From Tubiluchus corallicola (taxonomy: Eukaryota; Priapulida; Priapulimorpha; Priapulimorphida; Tubiluchidae), in NCBI GenBank assembly GCA_030141605.1, contig JAQGDQ010000397.1, positions 64,001 through 124,000 on the forward strand: a stretch of DNA of 60,000 nt, in the 5' to 3' direction. Both the position numbers and the translations under genes were made by a program. The notes beneath the pieces were generated by a model that saw only the letters and a list, made by a program, of their open reading frames with translations, was not told where the DNA came from and did not search any database. Shown here one piece after another: positions 24,750 through 37,599 of the stretch. Position 1 is the first letter of the stretch; every line of letters begins with the position of its first letter.

Positions 24750-25760
24750 AAACCAGCTAACATCGGGGAAACAGCACTAACATTTTCTGCACACACCCAT
24801 CCATTTAGTTGCAAGTTTCGGTAGTGCATAACTGTTATTGCTTATATTCTTTGCGTCACAGCGTTCTCGAGCTATTCCATTATTCTCAATAAGTGACAGA
24901 CAATGAAATGCGTGTTTGCTTGTGTGCAGAATTTCCTTTGTCTGAGTGGGTTTAGTTTCGCTTAGCAAAGCAGGGGTGTGTTCTATTATTTCTGCTGCTT
25001 GAAATAATATTAACGCCCTGGGAAACACGCACTAAGATGTTTTGTTAAGATTGAAAGGAATATAATGCCTTTTCAGATTTGAAAGCTTTTGAAAGTATTT
25101 TTAATACAAACACAGGGGTAGAAACTGGTTTTCCTTTTTACGAAATTAAAGAGCGAGACCGCGTAAAAATAATTGCTGTTTGGAGAAGACAGAGAAAGTT
25201 TTAAGTTCTCACCGACGCGAACAAAAGGCCTATTAAAAGCGGAATTCTAAGATCCGGGCTCTGTTATTGATCTTGAGCATGGGTAAATTGCTGAGAGCTA
25301 AGAAAAATATTTTCTATGTTCTTGTGAAAATTGAGGGAAAGAGTTAACGTATTGCACTCAAAAATATAGACGCCAAAGAACAAACTGAAATAGTGAATGT
25401 CTTGTGAATGGGAAAGATTTTAGAACATTTTAGTTTTTCTTGTTAAAATTCAACATTTTGTGTGAAGGGAAATTAGTCAATGTGAAGCTAGAGATACATC
25501 ACTCAAACTTTCACTAAATGTTATTGAAAAATTTTTTTGGCACAATTCACCAAACCTGTTATCAGAAATTGAAATAATTTGAAAGGCATTTGCTAGGAAA
25601 AGATTTTAGACATTTGAGTATATCTTGTTTAAATTGTGTGAAATCGAATAACCAGATCTGATATGGAAACAAAAAGTGATGATTGACAACCAATAATCTG
25701 TCAGTAAATACAATTGAAAATTTAGGTATTTTGAAGTAAAGAAATATAATTACCTCGTTA
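24750..25760 (+). repeat. Family A repeat, downstream half, diverged
   Basis: It shares the 'gtagtgcataact' block, 'gtgtgttctattattt', 'aagattgaaaggaat', 'agatttgaaagctttt', 'aataattgctgtttgga' and 'gacagagaaagttttaag' with 18770-19150. Decayed tail similarity runs to about 25760. Confidence 0.7.
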
Positions 25761-26460
25761 TAAAATTTTTATAATCATATAACATGAGCTGAGCCGTCAA
25801 ATTAACAAAAATGATGTCTGTCCAAAAAATGCTTTCCAAGTTTTTCATTAAAGCTTTCATGCTGTCACCATAGATTGACAAATGCTACTATTGCATTAAT
25901 GTTTATTAATCTATCAAGCTATCATTAAATATTAATGAAAAAAATTTGCAAAAATTCTTTGAAGGTTATTTCACAGGCACTGCAATGATTTAAACATGGA
26001 CTAATATTTTCCTGAATGTCGTAAACTGCTGAAAACCTTTGAAAAATACAAGAAATGTTATCATGAGGTGGCTACAAAAATAACAACAGGAAAATGGCTC
26101 AGAAAAAATGGCATAGGAAAACTGGTTAGGTAAAATGGCACATGAAAAATGGCATAGAAAAAATAACTCAAACTGGAAAAGTAGGTAAAAAATAACACAG
26201 GCAAAAATCTCAGTAAACTCAGTATGTGGTTCGGGTTAGGGTTTTAGTGGGCGATAAGAACTCTGCCTTGGAAGTTGTGCTTTAACACACTTTGTTTGTT
26301 TTGTTTGTTTTTTGTCTATTATGTAAATCTTTTTGAAGAAAGGTGGGTAGATGAGGTCAATATTTTATTGCCATTTATTTTTTTGCAAAACTTGACGTGT
26401 ATGGTAAAAAAAATTGAGAAACACTTTGCCAAGGTCTGTGAGGGTGTGTGCTATGGGTGA
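25761..26460. other. Non-coding stretch with a short AAAATGGC tandem
   Basis: At about 26090-26170 the words 'aaaatggc' plus a short spacer recur five times. The same word appears reversed in the family A copies near 20490-20520 and 58720-58745, so this is a local expansion of an A subrepeat. Nothing else was recognised. Confidence 0.45.
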
Positions 26461-26470
26461 GCATCAAACA

Positions 26471-26514
26471 TTCGAGTTCGAACGAGTTTTTTTAGTTCGA
26501 ACTCGATTCGAACT
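26471..26514. repeat. Short TTCGAACTCGA inverted-repeat cluster
   Basis: 'ttcgagttcgaacgag' at 26471-26486 faces 'agttcgaactcgattcgaa' at 26494-26512 across an eight-base spacer, so a hairpin is possible. Words of this kind are common at the ends of non-autonomous hAT-like elements, but no second end was found. Confidence 0.5.
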
Positions 26515-26739
26515 TAAAACTATAGATTCGAATAATTCAGCACTTAAATCACATATATTCTAAATTGTTAAAACGATTGAAACATCATGGAATTAGCATA
26601 ATTTTTTTGTGATTTCCATGCACAATTTTAAACAATTTTAAACAGTCGTTTTATTGCAGAACAAGATCTAGTGATATGTATGATCTTTGTAAGATTAATT
26701 TTTACTGGTGGTTCGAAAACTTGTTTGAAAAGTAGTTTT

Positions 26740-27050
26740 TCTTTGTTTTGTAGTGCGTCACTCTTATCGCTAGATACTCTTCACACCACCTCTCAACTTG
26801 TTCCATTATTTTCAATAACTGACAGGAGATCAAATGTAGTAAAAAGAAAAGCCTCACTAGACTCTCACACAATTGTTTCAATTTTTGTTTTTGATTTTAA
26901 ACATGAATGGACATTAAAAGGTTTCTCCCAGTTGTGTTGCACATTTTCTAGTATTGTAACTGTAGATATAAGTTAAGATGTCTATAAATGTAATAAATAC
27001 AACTCGTAAATCAGAAATGGTAGGTATACTACTCGTACTAGAAGTAGTGT
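26740..27050 (+). repeat. Family A fragment joined to family E
   Basis: 26745-26835 matches the 'ctagatactcttcacaccac' block of family A. The part from 26855 matches family E as at 11840-12060. The A-to-E interval seen in the 9.9-12.1 kb copy is missing here, so this copy has an internal deletion. Confidence 0.75.
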
Positions 27051-27190
27051 TTCTGTTTTTGCGAAATCAGTTTTGAGTAGCTATTTATTCAAAACTCCAG
27101 CGTTAATGCTATGTAACTTAAAATAATAAAGTGAACAAGATAGATTGGAAATAAGCAAGAAAAAAATTTCTTCACTTCATTGTAAGTTGG

Positions 27191-27660
27191 CAATAATTAT
27201 AATAATAATCTTTTTATTTTTCTTGTAACACACGAAGAGTTATAATACAATTAATTTGGAAACCAAAAAAATCATCATTTTTCTGAAGATTTTTAGCAAT
27301 GCCTTTTCATCATGTGGTAAAACTACTTTTTTACTATCAAAACCATAGCGTGAGCATTAAATAAAAATATTAGTGAATTCACTCAGTTTATTTTTTATCT
27401 GTTGTTTTTCTTGCACATAGTTTGGTTTCTCAACCATCTTCCTGATGTCTCTTCCCAGTTGTGTCAGCCTCGGGTGTGACATATTTGCAAAAGTAACATT
27501 AAATTTGAGAAATAAACAAATATGCATGGAAAACTCTTTATCATAATTAAATAAACCAAAAATAAACTTTGCAATAAATTCACTAGACTCTAAAGGGTTA
27601 CTGTGTTCACCATTTGCAATAACAATAAATTTTGTTAAAACCTCCCTAGCTGTCAATCAC
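27191..27660 (-). pseudogene. LINE 3' end remnant with an (ATT)n tail
   Basis: On the minus strand an open frame of 99 codons (27656-27357) carries a stretch (about NPLESSEFIAKFIFGLFNYD) resembling the extreme C-terminus of L2/CR1-type LINE polyproteins, where a short conserved helix precedes the stop. It is followed by a 3' UTR ending ATAAAAAGATTATTATTATAATTATT (27210-27191). The 27205-27265 part matches 56190-56245, where the tail is much longer. The protein similarity is weak. The tail structure is the stronger evidence. Confidence 0.4.
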
Positions 27661-28630
27661 GAATTGAATTTGTTGGGTGCAATCCGCAGATTGACGAGAT
27701 TAACTGCTTACGAGTTACTTGGAGAATTAATATTAACGAGAGAACACAGCCTAATTTGAATGTGCCTTTATCTAAAGTACTGAACTAAGTTGGTGGTTGG
27801 TGTCCATCTATGAATATCTAGGAAGGATGAGAGCTTTAGAGTTTGCATGTAGGAGCATTTTTTGTAAACTTGTTTTTCTATAGGATCATTCTTAACAGAA
27901 CATACATACTGATTCATTAAAAGTGTTTTTGCACATTTCCGCTTAAATTTGTTCGCAATTCTGCACAAACCTAAGAGCGTAAATAGAATTTTTCAAGTTG
28001 TGCACTACAAGAAAAGCTACGACTGGTGTTGTCACCGAAGTGCAGAATAATAGAAATCTTAAGTGCAACGACCAAATTTTTGGAAAAAGATCAAAATTTG
28101 ACTTCTAATAAAAGCAATTTACAAATCATAGCCGTCATAGCAGGGCATAAGGCTTATATGTGTGTCTGCTCATTAATCCACCTACCTTTTAATCTAGCTA
28201 TCTATCTATCTATAAGCAAAATTTATTTTAAGTTGAGTAGCATATGTGTGCTTGCAAACCGAAACCGACCATAAGTCGGCATAGTTAAAAGTACATTATG
28301 ATGCTTCAAAGTAGAGAGGTCTTGTGTTTTTAGTAAAAGCAAATGCTATATATACTGAACTGTTATATTCGAGCATCAAATTATCACGAAAATGTCCAAA
28401 AGATACTTAAAAGTTAATTCTGTAACCCCGTGTCCATTTCTCTGAATAGAAACATGTACTGCAGTTGCAAAAAAATTTAACTCTCTTTTAACTTGTTGAT
28501 GCAACCATTTTGCTTCCGATTTTTTTTTGTTGACAAAACCAGGTATTCTTTAGGAAGGGCCATCTACTAGATTTAAACGTAACTTCAATTTGCTCTTGTA
28601 AAATCCATAGCAACCACAATTTCGTTTGGT
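27653..28630 (+). repeat. Right copy of the direct ~950-bp duplication
   Basis: 27700-28630 aligns with 13440-14410, including the 61-codon frame at 28026. 27653-27690 aligns with 12738-12775, so relative to the left copy this one lacks about 660 bp at the junction. A TCTA microsatellite within it has one more unit here ('ctatctatctatc'). Confidence 0.85.
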
Positions 28631-29387
28631 AGCTAAGTGTTTTGCAGAGACGAGACGTAAAACTATGGATGACTTTAACAGCCTTTTTTTCAAAATTACG
28701 TTTTTCAGTGAGTAATTAGCCTGTACCTCAACTTCAACCTGCATTATCTCAGCTTGGAAATAGCATAGAACAACGAGCTTGGTATCAAAATGATCCTCAT
28801 GGAACGGAAATTCAGAATGTGAATACCTAGAAAAGCTTCATTGCCGACTTGCGGGTAATTTTTCTACGCAAGCACACGTTGTAATTTTACTGATTGGGGT
28901 ATTTCCACTGTGTGCAACAAACACATTTATGTTTATAAAACATATACAATGCAAAGATATAAGTAAATAAACTATTACAAGTACAATCAATTAGCAAAAC
29001 GTTTAGCAGACTTATGCAGTTCTGCAAAAATTTGAAGAAAATGCCGCTGGATTGATGACCTGGGGCCGGATTCCCTAAAAATCTAACAAACGATTTTCTT
29101 GGCAAGTTTGTGTATTTGAACGTTTTAGCACTGCGTGCGGATTCGCTAAGCCAGTCTTTGTAAAAATCTTCTTAAATTTGTTCGAAACTTTACACAAGGA
29201 TTATGGGCTGTTTAATTGTAAATTTGCCTGCTGTGCTCAGTTTATATGGCTTGTCTTCTTGTGGAAAAGGAAAGGGCTGATAATAGAAACTTGATACTTT
29301 GAGAACGTGTTTTACAAATAGATTTAGACTTCTAGTATGAAAGTGGTAATTATAGTCCACATGGCTGTCCACAAGTCTAGTTTCCCC
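28631..29387. other. Non-coding stretch
   Basis: No gene or repeat was recognised. Confidence 0.35.
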
Positions 29388-29415
29388 CTCTTTCTCTCTC
29401 TCTCTCTCTCTTTCT
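29388..29415. repeat. Short CT microsatellite
   Basis: Imperfect TC dinucleotide run. Confidence 0.9.
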
Positions 29416-30604
29416 TGCTTCTATAGATTTGTCTATTTTGTATATCCATCAGTCTATGTACTTATCCGGGAGCAACACGACAGCATTCATGAAACTAGAA
29501 AATCTAAATAATGTTAATATTAGAGGCTTTGAGATGTATTTTTGAAGGCAAGTGTAACATTCGGATCACGAAATTCTTTCCTAGCCTAACTGGGCCTCGA
29601 ACTTGGGTCAACTTAAGTCAAGATGGATTGCTGAATGGGTCGGTGACTCCAAATGTTAAAGAGCAGCAACATTTGTTTTAATTCTAAGGCATTTACAAGC
29701 GCAGGAGGGGTCGGTCCGTCCTAAAGTACAGAGAATGGGCCAATGGCGATACAGTGTGAACAGAAACAGTGAACACAACAAAGTATAAAAAACAAACTGT
29801 TTGCCATATGTTTAACGTTTTAATTGGCATAACTAATTAATTAATCAAAAACAGCAAACAAAAAAAAACTCACAACTTGCACAGGAACAGCGGGGTACCC
29901 TCATTTAATATCAGTCGGGTAGCATTTAATGTAGGCGGGACGTCTCCCATAAAGTTCCGGGGTTAACACACTTAGGTTGCTAGAATCACTTTGCTATCAG
30001 TCTCGTCGGCAACGGCGACTGCACCAATGCCCCACTCGCTTGACTGGCTTAACGAGAATAGCATACGATGACAGACAACTGGAACTCTTCTGACGACGTC
30101 TCCTCCTAATGAGTCAGGTACCAGGCTTTCAGAATGTATAGAAGTCCACTTTTTGTGCCGTTTTGGTTGAAAACTCCACCATCATGGAAACATACCCATC
30201 ACAGGAAAATGTCATTTGCCAAATATCAGACGTATGGCTCACGTTCTGTCTACTCAAGATAAATGACTGGTAGTGTGAACAGTTCAATCCATATAACTAC
30301 TGCAAGTCATGAAGTTGATTATGAAAGTATCAGAAGCGATGTCTTGTCGGCCAACTCCACGACAAACACAAAATAGATTGGCCTTTTAGCTGAGTCGGCC
30401 ATTTAACCACTATCTCCGTCACCTCGTGGAATAATCTCCACCTCTCAAGTTATACCTGTCGTGACCCAGTTAATCATCCAAACACAGTGGTACTATAGGT
30501 ATAAGATATTGAAGCCAGAATTTGGTCCAAAAGTTGAACTGTAACATTTCTTTGTTGAACTCCCGATAGGTGGAGCCACCAGTTTAAAACGTTTACCAAA
30601 TTCG
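29416..30604. other. Non-coding stretch of higher GC content than its surroundings
   Basis: It is visibly richer in G and C than the flanking repeats and unlike anything else in the window. No open frame or known domain was seen. On the minus strand at 30423-30371 the sequence GATAGTGGTTAAATGGCCGA resembles the D-arm/A-box part of a Leu- or Ser-type tRNA, but no convincing B box follows. It may be an unrecognised mobile element. Confidence 0.4.
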
Positions 30605-32345
30605 GTTAATTAGTTATTAATGACAGGTTCAATACAATACATTCAGATATAACTAATAGTTTTTCAAATGCTAGAGCAGTGAGTGTAGCCATGCGTGCAT
30701 GGAGGCAACGTGGCACATGAGAGCTCTTATGTAAGAATGATTGACAGTCCAGGAGTACAGCATGCCTGTCTAGTAATGGCGGCTGCTCCAATTGGCTGAA
30801 TAGGTTCAGGCAGGTAATGTCAGTCAGCCACCTAGTGTGCAAAATCGCAAATAAAGCAACAGCGACAATATGTTACTATAGAAATTTCATTACAAGACAA
30901 CAAGTTACCCAAGTGAATCAGAACTGGTGCAGAGTAAATATTTTTATGATTAATGGATCAACAAATTGTTACTTTAGTGACTTTTGTGCACCACAAAAAT
31001 TGGAGAAAAATGTTAATACTGTGTTAAAAAATTGTAGAATGCAAGCTGCCATGCAGTTGGTACAGTGCGGCTTTATACCTGGGTTAAACTTAATTAAGAA
31101 TATATGAAACAAAACCTTACTGTGGATGCACCAAAAAAAACAATATTAAGAAGATGGTGCGATAATCCTGTAATAAATTTATTCTATAAAGTATAATCCT
31201 GAAACAAATATATTTTATAAAGTACAAAAATTGCACGACATGAACTAAATTGTAACTGCACAAAATTTATTGAAAAATTTTATGTGTTCTATCACAGGAT
31301 CAAACGTCGGTTCATATGAAATGGTAATTCTCTAATGCATGTGTGGCACTTCAACAACGAGTACGTTCGATGGCACAGCAATGTTACAGTGTTACAGTGT
31401 CAGCTGATGTCAAAACCTGCAATTTATTTATCATATATGGGCTACAATCTGCAATACAGCATGACTTTGGACAGTCTCAATTTGGAAATACATCCACAGG
31501 TGCTAACCAATGGGTGGAGACCTTTCATTTGATGTATAGATCACCGAGAATGGTGCCGTCGCCAGAGCTGAAGGCCTAACAACTAAAACATATAAAACTT
31601 TTTCTTTTGCAATTTTTCATTTTTTAAATCTCAAACACTAAAACAGCATGAAAGAGTGTATCGAGGTATTAGCACCATGATTTTCTGGTAGACTGAAGCC
31701 AACACTTGCTGAATAATTGTTAAACTGAGGTTTGATGCCATGTGAGCAGGCATCAGTTTTAGAATTATTTGATTTGTTTGACATTTTTTGATTGACACTT
31801 TGCTAAGTGAGTGAGCAAAGTAATTTAAATGATCTATTTCCATCAAACTTATTTGTCAGTTATACCTGCAAGATGACAGCACCTGGCATTTTATTTAGGT
31901 GTAAAATTAGCTTTTTTATACCGATCAATGTCAGATGACCCAATAACCAAGATGTGACGTGTTTCAGCTCTTTGAGGGCAAATAATGATAAACTCCAGCT
32001 ATGATGATGATAACTGTGCCAGTTTTCCTGCGCATCTGTACTGCCAGGTTTAACCCTTATCTGACCACAGGGTAATTATATTACACTAAAAACCAAGCGG
32101 GTTAATAAGATACCCCATAAATTTTTTTCTCAATGTTTTTTACTGAGTGGATAGAATGGCCAACTGGAAAGTAAGGTGCAAAACTAAGTTCCGGGTCAAG
32201 TTGTTTCCTATATGAGGCAGGAAAGGCACAACAGGTATTGCTGCATAACATACTGAAAGATATTTAATCACGACTAGTTTAATGATTTTTTCAATAAAGG
32301 CTGCATATAAGGACTAGCTTTTTAATATAGACCTAATTGCAGATT
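30605..32345 (-). repeat. Family A repeat, reversed arm of the long inverted pair
   Basis: It is the reverse-complement partner of 16800-18620. The core is at 30610-30870 ('cactagg/ctagtgtgcaaaatcgc' side at the right). All landmarks listed for the plus-strand arm occur here in inverse order. Confidence 0.85.
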
Positions 32346-32389
32346 TCTTTAGAACGTCTTTTACTTCTGGAAAGTTTCTTTAATTTGAA

Positions 32390-34880
32390 TAAGAATCTTA
32401 AGTGTCTGAAAATATTTTTCTTTAATAAATCTTTTATAAATCTGCAGTTAACTAGACAAATTAATGGTAAAGTAGCGATACAGTTTACTTGGCAATGAAG
32501 AAGTTAAAAAATATTTGATTAATTTCACTTCAATGCAATATTTATGACTTTGAGGAGCATTTCCTGAAAAAGCCACCAGCATCAGTCGCAATAATTTTGT
32601 AAATGTCATTTACGATGCAGTGAGGTGTGGTGTAGTGAGATTGGTAAGGGCTGTTGTGGTGGTGAAAATGATCATTATGATGTTATGTGTTTTTATCTTT
32701 ATTTATATTTTATTTTGAGTGTGGAAAGAAAAAGTGACTATTTGGTGAAAAAAGTAAAGCATCAAGAAGTTTGTGAATCTGTCTTTCTTTCTTTATTATT
32801 TTATGTTACATAGCATTAATGCTGGAGTTTTGAATAAAGAACTACTCAAAACCGATTTCCCAAAAACAGAAAGACTACTACTAGTACGAGTAGTATATCT
32901 ACTACTTCTGATTTACGGGTTGTATTTTATTCAGTTTATACACATCTTAACTTATATCTACAGTTACAATGCAAGGAAATGTGCAAAACAACTGCAGGAA
33001 ATCTTTTGTGCATTAAAATAAGTGGGAAACTGTCCATTCATGTTTAAAATCAATAACAAAAATTGAAAAAGATGCGTGAGACTGTGTCTAATCAGACATT
33101 TCTTTGTACATGTACAATAATTTCAGATTTATTTATCCTGGCATATTTTCCTGGCCAGGTGTTCAAGTTTCTCTAACTTGAATAAGAATCTTAAGTGTCT
33201 GAAAATATTTTCATCCATCCACTCATACCCAAGTTTATCTAACTTGAATAAGAATCTTAAGTGTCTGAAAATATTTTCAACCATCCATTCATACACATCA
33301 ATAAGAAAATTTGAATTCATTCAAATGCCTCAGCACTTCTTTAAAACTTCCTCCGTCTAAACAAGAGTCATTATTATGCAGTACCACCCTCTATTATCAT
33401 AACAACAAAAACTAGTTCTTCTTCTCTCTGTGTTTGCTTTATAAATATATTGAATGTTGTCTTTTCACTTTAAACAAAACATCACATTCCTTGTCTCCCA
33501 GTGTGATTTGTTATGATAAGCATTAACATCCAACAAAAATAATAGAGCACACCTATTTATTCCCAGTGCTCTCAGACAGAACTACTTTTGATCTTCTGTC
33601 AGTTATTGAAAATAATGGAACAAGTTGAGAGGCGAACCGTATCTAGCGATAAGAGTTATGCACTACAGGACCTTGCAACGAAATGGTTATGTGGCTGCTC
33701 CTAAAAAAGCTCTTCTCTCATATTACCTGGTTTCTCAAGGACAGAGAGAATTCAGTATAACACCTATTCCAACTAATGTTTTTGAAAATGGATGTTATGA
33801 AATCGCAGGGAAAGAATTAAGAAGAGACGCTTAGCAAATACAGACAAGAATGTCAATAGACTGCAGAGCTTTTAGAATAATTAGAGGTTTCTGAACACTG
33901 CTAATAGTGAACATTTCGACTAATATACGTTCTTGAAATACTGGAAGTGACAGACTAATCTTATTGAAAGAAAACACTAAATTCTATTATGTCTTATAAG
34001 TAATGCTATTGGATGTCAATATTGGGTCAATTGTATATTTTATTGTCATGCTATTCTCTGTCAAATGTCACTTGCTGTCTGAACCTGCACTTTATTCACT
34101 AGGTATATTATTGCAAACTGTAGTATAATATTATCATGACTTTGGATTGCCTTCGCCATGACAAAATTCAGTGGCATACATCAGTCTAAGGAACTATTAC
34201 TTCGTTCAAAAGTGCAGACGACATTCCAACATTTTCACTTTAAAATGTTATTTATTGTTTGTTTCTGGTATCATTATCATTTTCAAAATGATTTTGTTGC
34301 TGTTATCATTATTGTTATTATTAATGTTGTTATTATTATTAATTTCTCGACATTCATATTTGACTAGTGTACATGGAAGGTGAAAATGTTTTTCCCAAAC
34401 AGGCAGCGTGTAGTCTGTGGTCTGTGTAGAGCGTGGCAGAGACATGGTGCACTCTCACACATGTGAGAGTAGTGAGTGTAGCGATACATGCATGGAAGCA
34501 ATGATCCACATGATAGCTCATGGGTAAGAGTGATTGACAGCACTGGAGTGCAGCATGCGTAACCAGCAATGCCAGATGCTCCAATTGGCTGAATAGCTTT
34601 GGGTAATATCAGTGAGCCATCTATTGTACAAAACCACAACTAAAACAGCAACTACAAAATGGTACCACAGAATAAAACAATAATTAACAAACAGTAATCA
34701 CTAATAGGTACATAAATGATAGTAGGTAGATTTAGTATTACACATTTAAAATCAAAATTGGAATGCAGTCTTGAAGTAAGATTAGAAATAATATAATTGC
34801 TCCACAAAGCTGAATAGTATCGGGCATTGTCAGAGAGCCATCTACTGTACAAAATTGCAATTATTGACACAGCTACAATA
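32390..34880 (-). repeat. Family A plus E repeat, reversed copy of 9.76-12.06 kb
   Basis: From right to left it holds the partial core (34800-34880), full core (34365-34640), AAT-rich run (34300-34345), the 'acattccaacattttcact' block, the 33540-33700 block, the 33310-33540 block and family E (32860-33085). This is the same order as the plus-strand copy. Confidence 0.85.
33175..33306. repeat. Tandem duplication of a 66-bp unit within family A
   Basis: 'aacttgaataagaatcttaa' begins at 33175 and again at 33241, each followed by 'gtgtctgaaaatattttca' and a CATCCA stretch. Single copies occur at about 32385 and, reversed, at 11165-11205, so the doubling is local. Confidence 0.85.
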
Positions 34881-34889
34881 TAACGTGAT

Positions 34890-35700
34890 CGCTGCTTAGT
34901 GAGAACACCCACGCAAAGTGCAGAAAATGCACACTGTCTTAAAGGAGTTAAGCGAGTGAAACTGGGTTCTAGTTTATCAAATGAAAAGTATTGATGGGAC
35001 AAACCAAGTAGTACAAATCATTCTGACACTGGCTGATCTCTGACTGAAAAATGGGGATCGAAAAAATCAATGCATTTATTGCCAAATTGAATAGTATGAG
35101 TTTGTTGTGATGATTACTAGCATGCCCTAGAATTGAATGTGAAATTGTAGAATGTTCTAAAAAAAGTTTATTGTAACAAAAAAGCAATCGCAGATTCTGG
35201 AACTTTCGTTGTGCACTGTGCGTAGCAGTTTCTAGATTGTTCTGGTGTTGTCCATTTGCATTGATATATGAGGCAGAGCTGGCCACTCATTATTTTCCTC
35301 AGATTCTCAGACGCTTAGATACACACACTTTCTCATATTCAGATTATCACATTGACTGTACATATTTTGAGTTCCTTCATATTTTATGTTGTGTAATTCT
35401 CACACATTAAACCTGTTTAATTTGACAACGTGTTTTCTTGTTTTCTCTACGAGCTGTCCGAGAGAAAAAAACACAACAGAGTTGTGCCGAGATTGAGTGG
35501 CCTTTGACTGGATCACAGGTTGAAATTTCTTTATGAATTGCAGTCGCTATGCATTCAAAACAATGTCAAATCAATCGAGCAAAAAATTAGAGCTTTCAAA
35601 GAAAAATATGGCATTTTTTCAGTGTCCAATTCCGTAAATCTTGACTATATTGTTTGCAAAATCTTAAGTTTCAAATCACATCAGAAACATTTTCAACTAT
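34890..35700. other. Non-coding stretch
   Basis: No gene was recognised. Its first ~60 bp continue the reversed family A similarity. Confidence 0.35.
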
Positions 35701-35704
35701 TATA

Positions 35705-35930
35705 AATTATTACTATTTATCAAACTTTGTTAGGTTTACCTGGTAGTTGGCAGCACCTGGCTTTTTATATAGGTGTAAAACCAATTTTTTTCTTCGGCCA
35801 CGTCACGCAGCTCAGTTGTGCTGTTTGATGTCAAATAATGGCAACCTGCAGCTGTGATGATGGCTATGCCAGTTTGCCTGCACACCTAAGCTGATATGTT
35901 TAAACTAATGGGTTAACATCTTGCAATTTG
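35705..35930 (-). repeat. Family A fragment
   Basis: Landmarks shared with 31870-32060: 'gcagcacctggc-ttttatataggtgtaaaa', 'gatgatg', 'gccagtttgcctgc' and 'gggttaa'. The internal sequence is diverged. Confidence 0.65.
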
Positions 35931-36339
35931 CTTTAAAAAGTCATGTGACACTTCAGCTATTAATTTTTGGGAAATCCTGCCACAGCTTTCCTTTCAGTTC
36001 TCTACTGCAGCTACTTTTGTACATAAACGTTTCTGTACATAAACGCTGCTTTTTTCTCAAAATTTTCGATTTTTGTTTCTACACGATTCCCAAAATTTAC
36101 GTTTTCCTGAAGATATCCTGTTCTTTTAATCGGCTAAAATAATCGCAAACTTTTGGCAAAAACAAAGAGAATCGTGCTGCAGCACGTTTGACAAGGTATA
36201 TACGTTTTCTGACTCTTTTAAATTGTTGGTGGTTTTTGATTAGTCTTATTATTAATTTTTGTAATTTGTTACATGCCTTGTATAAACGCCTCGATCTAGT
36301 GTCATCTCGTTGATGGTTTACATTAATGCGTGCGCACAG
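35931..36339. other. Non-coding stretch
   Basis: No gene or repeat was recognised. Confidence 0.35.
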
Positions 36340-36560
36340 CTGGAGGAACAGGTGCAAAAAAACTCGGGAATGCCCTTTTAGCTTCATATTTCGCGAAATT
36401 CATATCTCTTATTTCTAGAAAGTGGAAACGGCCTTGAAACGGTGCTGGTAACGGATTGATAGCCCTTCCAACGGTGTGTATTATAGCAAAATTCCTGGGA
36501 ATACCATGTGACCATTTAGCAGGCGTTTTCTCAGACCCAGCTTTGAAATGGCATATAATA
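36340..36560 (+). repeat. Family B repeat, diverged
   Basis: Landmarks 'tatctcttatttctagaaag', 'tggaaacggcc', 'ggtgctggtaacggattgat' and 'ggcgttttc' match module B at 390-540 and 57150-57260. It lies next to the reversed C-family copy, in the same relative order as the 51.6-52.4 kb pair. Confidence 0.65.
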
Positions 36561-36789
36561 GTTCTTTGGGAAGAAGAGGAAAGGGGATATGCGTCGACTG
36601 AAAAAGCCAGCGTTCTGACGTCATTCCATGGCACTCTGCCTATAATTCTGCTTCAATATGCAATAATTCTGCTATTGGCTGTTATAATGAAGCATTGCAA
36701 TAGTATTCTATTACGATTAAAAGAAGCAGTTTGCAAACATGTAGAACATGTAGAATACCCATTATGTTGATCATTGGTGATTCGATCTA

Positions 36790-37260
36790 ATAGCATTTGT
36801 CATATCAAACAGTTTCAACCTTCGCAATACTGTTGTGATGCCCGTGTTGGTATTGTAAGGTGTCACTGTCATTATCGTTATGACCAAAAATCACCGCCAT
36901 CATCATCATGATCACGACATTGGTTGGGTGTGGTGCGTTATGACATAGTGGATGTATTGAGTACGCTGTGGATGGTATGATGTGGTAGGTGTTGAAGCGA
37001 TAAGTGGTGAATTGTGGGTAGGTGGCGCGCTGTGCTGCGGGTGGTGTTGTTGTGTGGTGGGTTGAATGTTGAATGGCGTGGTGCATGTGGTGTGGTGGGT
37101 TCAGCGTGCTGCTGCAGACATGGTGTAGGTGGTATGGTGTGTGTGGTGTGATGTGGAATTTGTGTTGGTATATGTGGTGTGAGTGGTGTGTGTGGTGACG
37201 CAGTGTAATGTTGTGTCATTGTGGGTTTATGTGCATGGTATTTTTGCAGGTATTGGCTAA
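36790..37260 (-). repeat. Family C composite repeat (minisatellite plus tail)
   Basis: On the minus strand a CCACACC/CCACACA minisatellite (37200-36930) is followed by the ATCATGATGATGATG stretch and the tail ending 'gtcgaaactg'-like sequence ('aaggttgaaactg' at 36818-36800). This is the same order as the three plus-strand copies. Confidence 0.75.
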
Positions 37261-37599
37261 TAATTGTAATTGTGATTATTGCATTGTAGCCTGTCCACAC
37301 TGCTTAAAACTTTACGAATTTATACCAATGTTTCTTTTTGACCTGAGAATGTTCATTTTGTGAATGCTACGATTATCTGATTTAATTACTTTGAGCGTGA
37401 TTTGCACATGTTAATTGTTTAAAGACGGGATAATAATCTTTTCCGTTGGGATGATTTTGCGAATGACTAATGACGGACTCAGAAGATCGAGAATCGGCTG
37501 AAGGTTGCTGCTGGTAATGGTTGGAGAGTCGTTTCAATAGTTGGTGTAGACGGCATATTAAAATTTGCAGGTATTTCACGACGTCCCTCAATGGACTCT
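37261..37599. other. Non-coding stretch between two family C copies
   Basis: No gene was recognised. A pyrimidine-poor 'tttgcag' acceptor-like site at about 37564-37570 precedes a Cys-rich open frame to 37757, but no donor or known domain supports an exon. Confidence 0.3.

Noticed and set aside
29590-29650. Possible tRNA or SINE B box (minus strand, 'aagttcgaggcc')
   Set aside because: The T-stem does not pair and no A box lies at the right distance.
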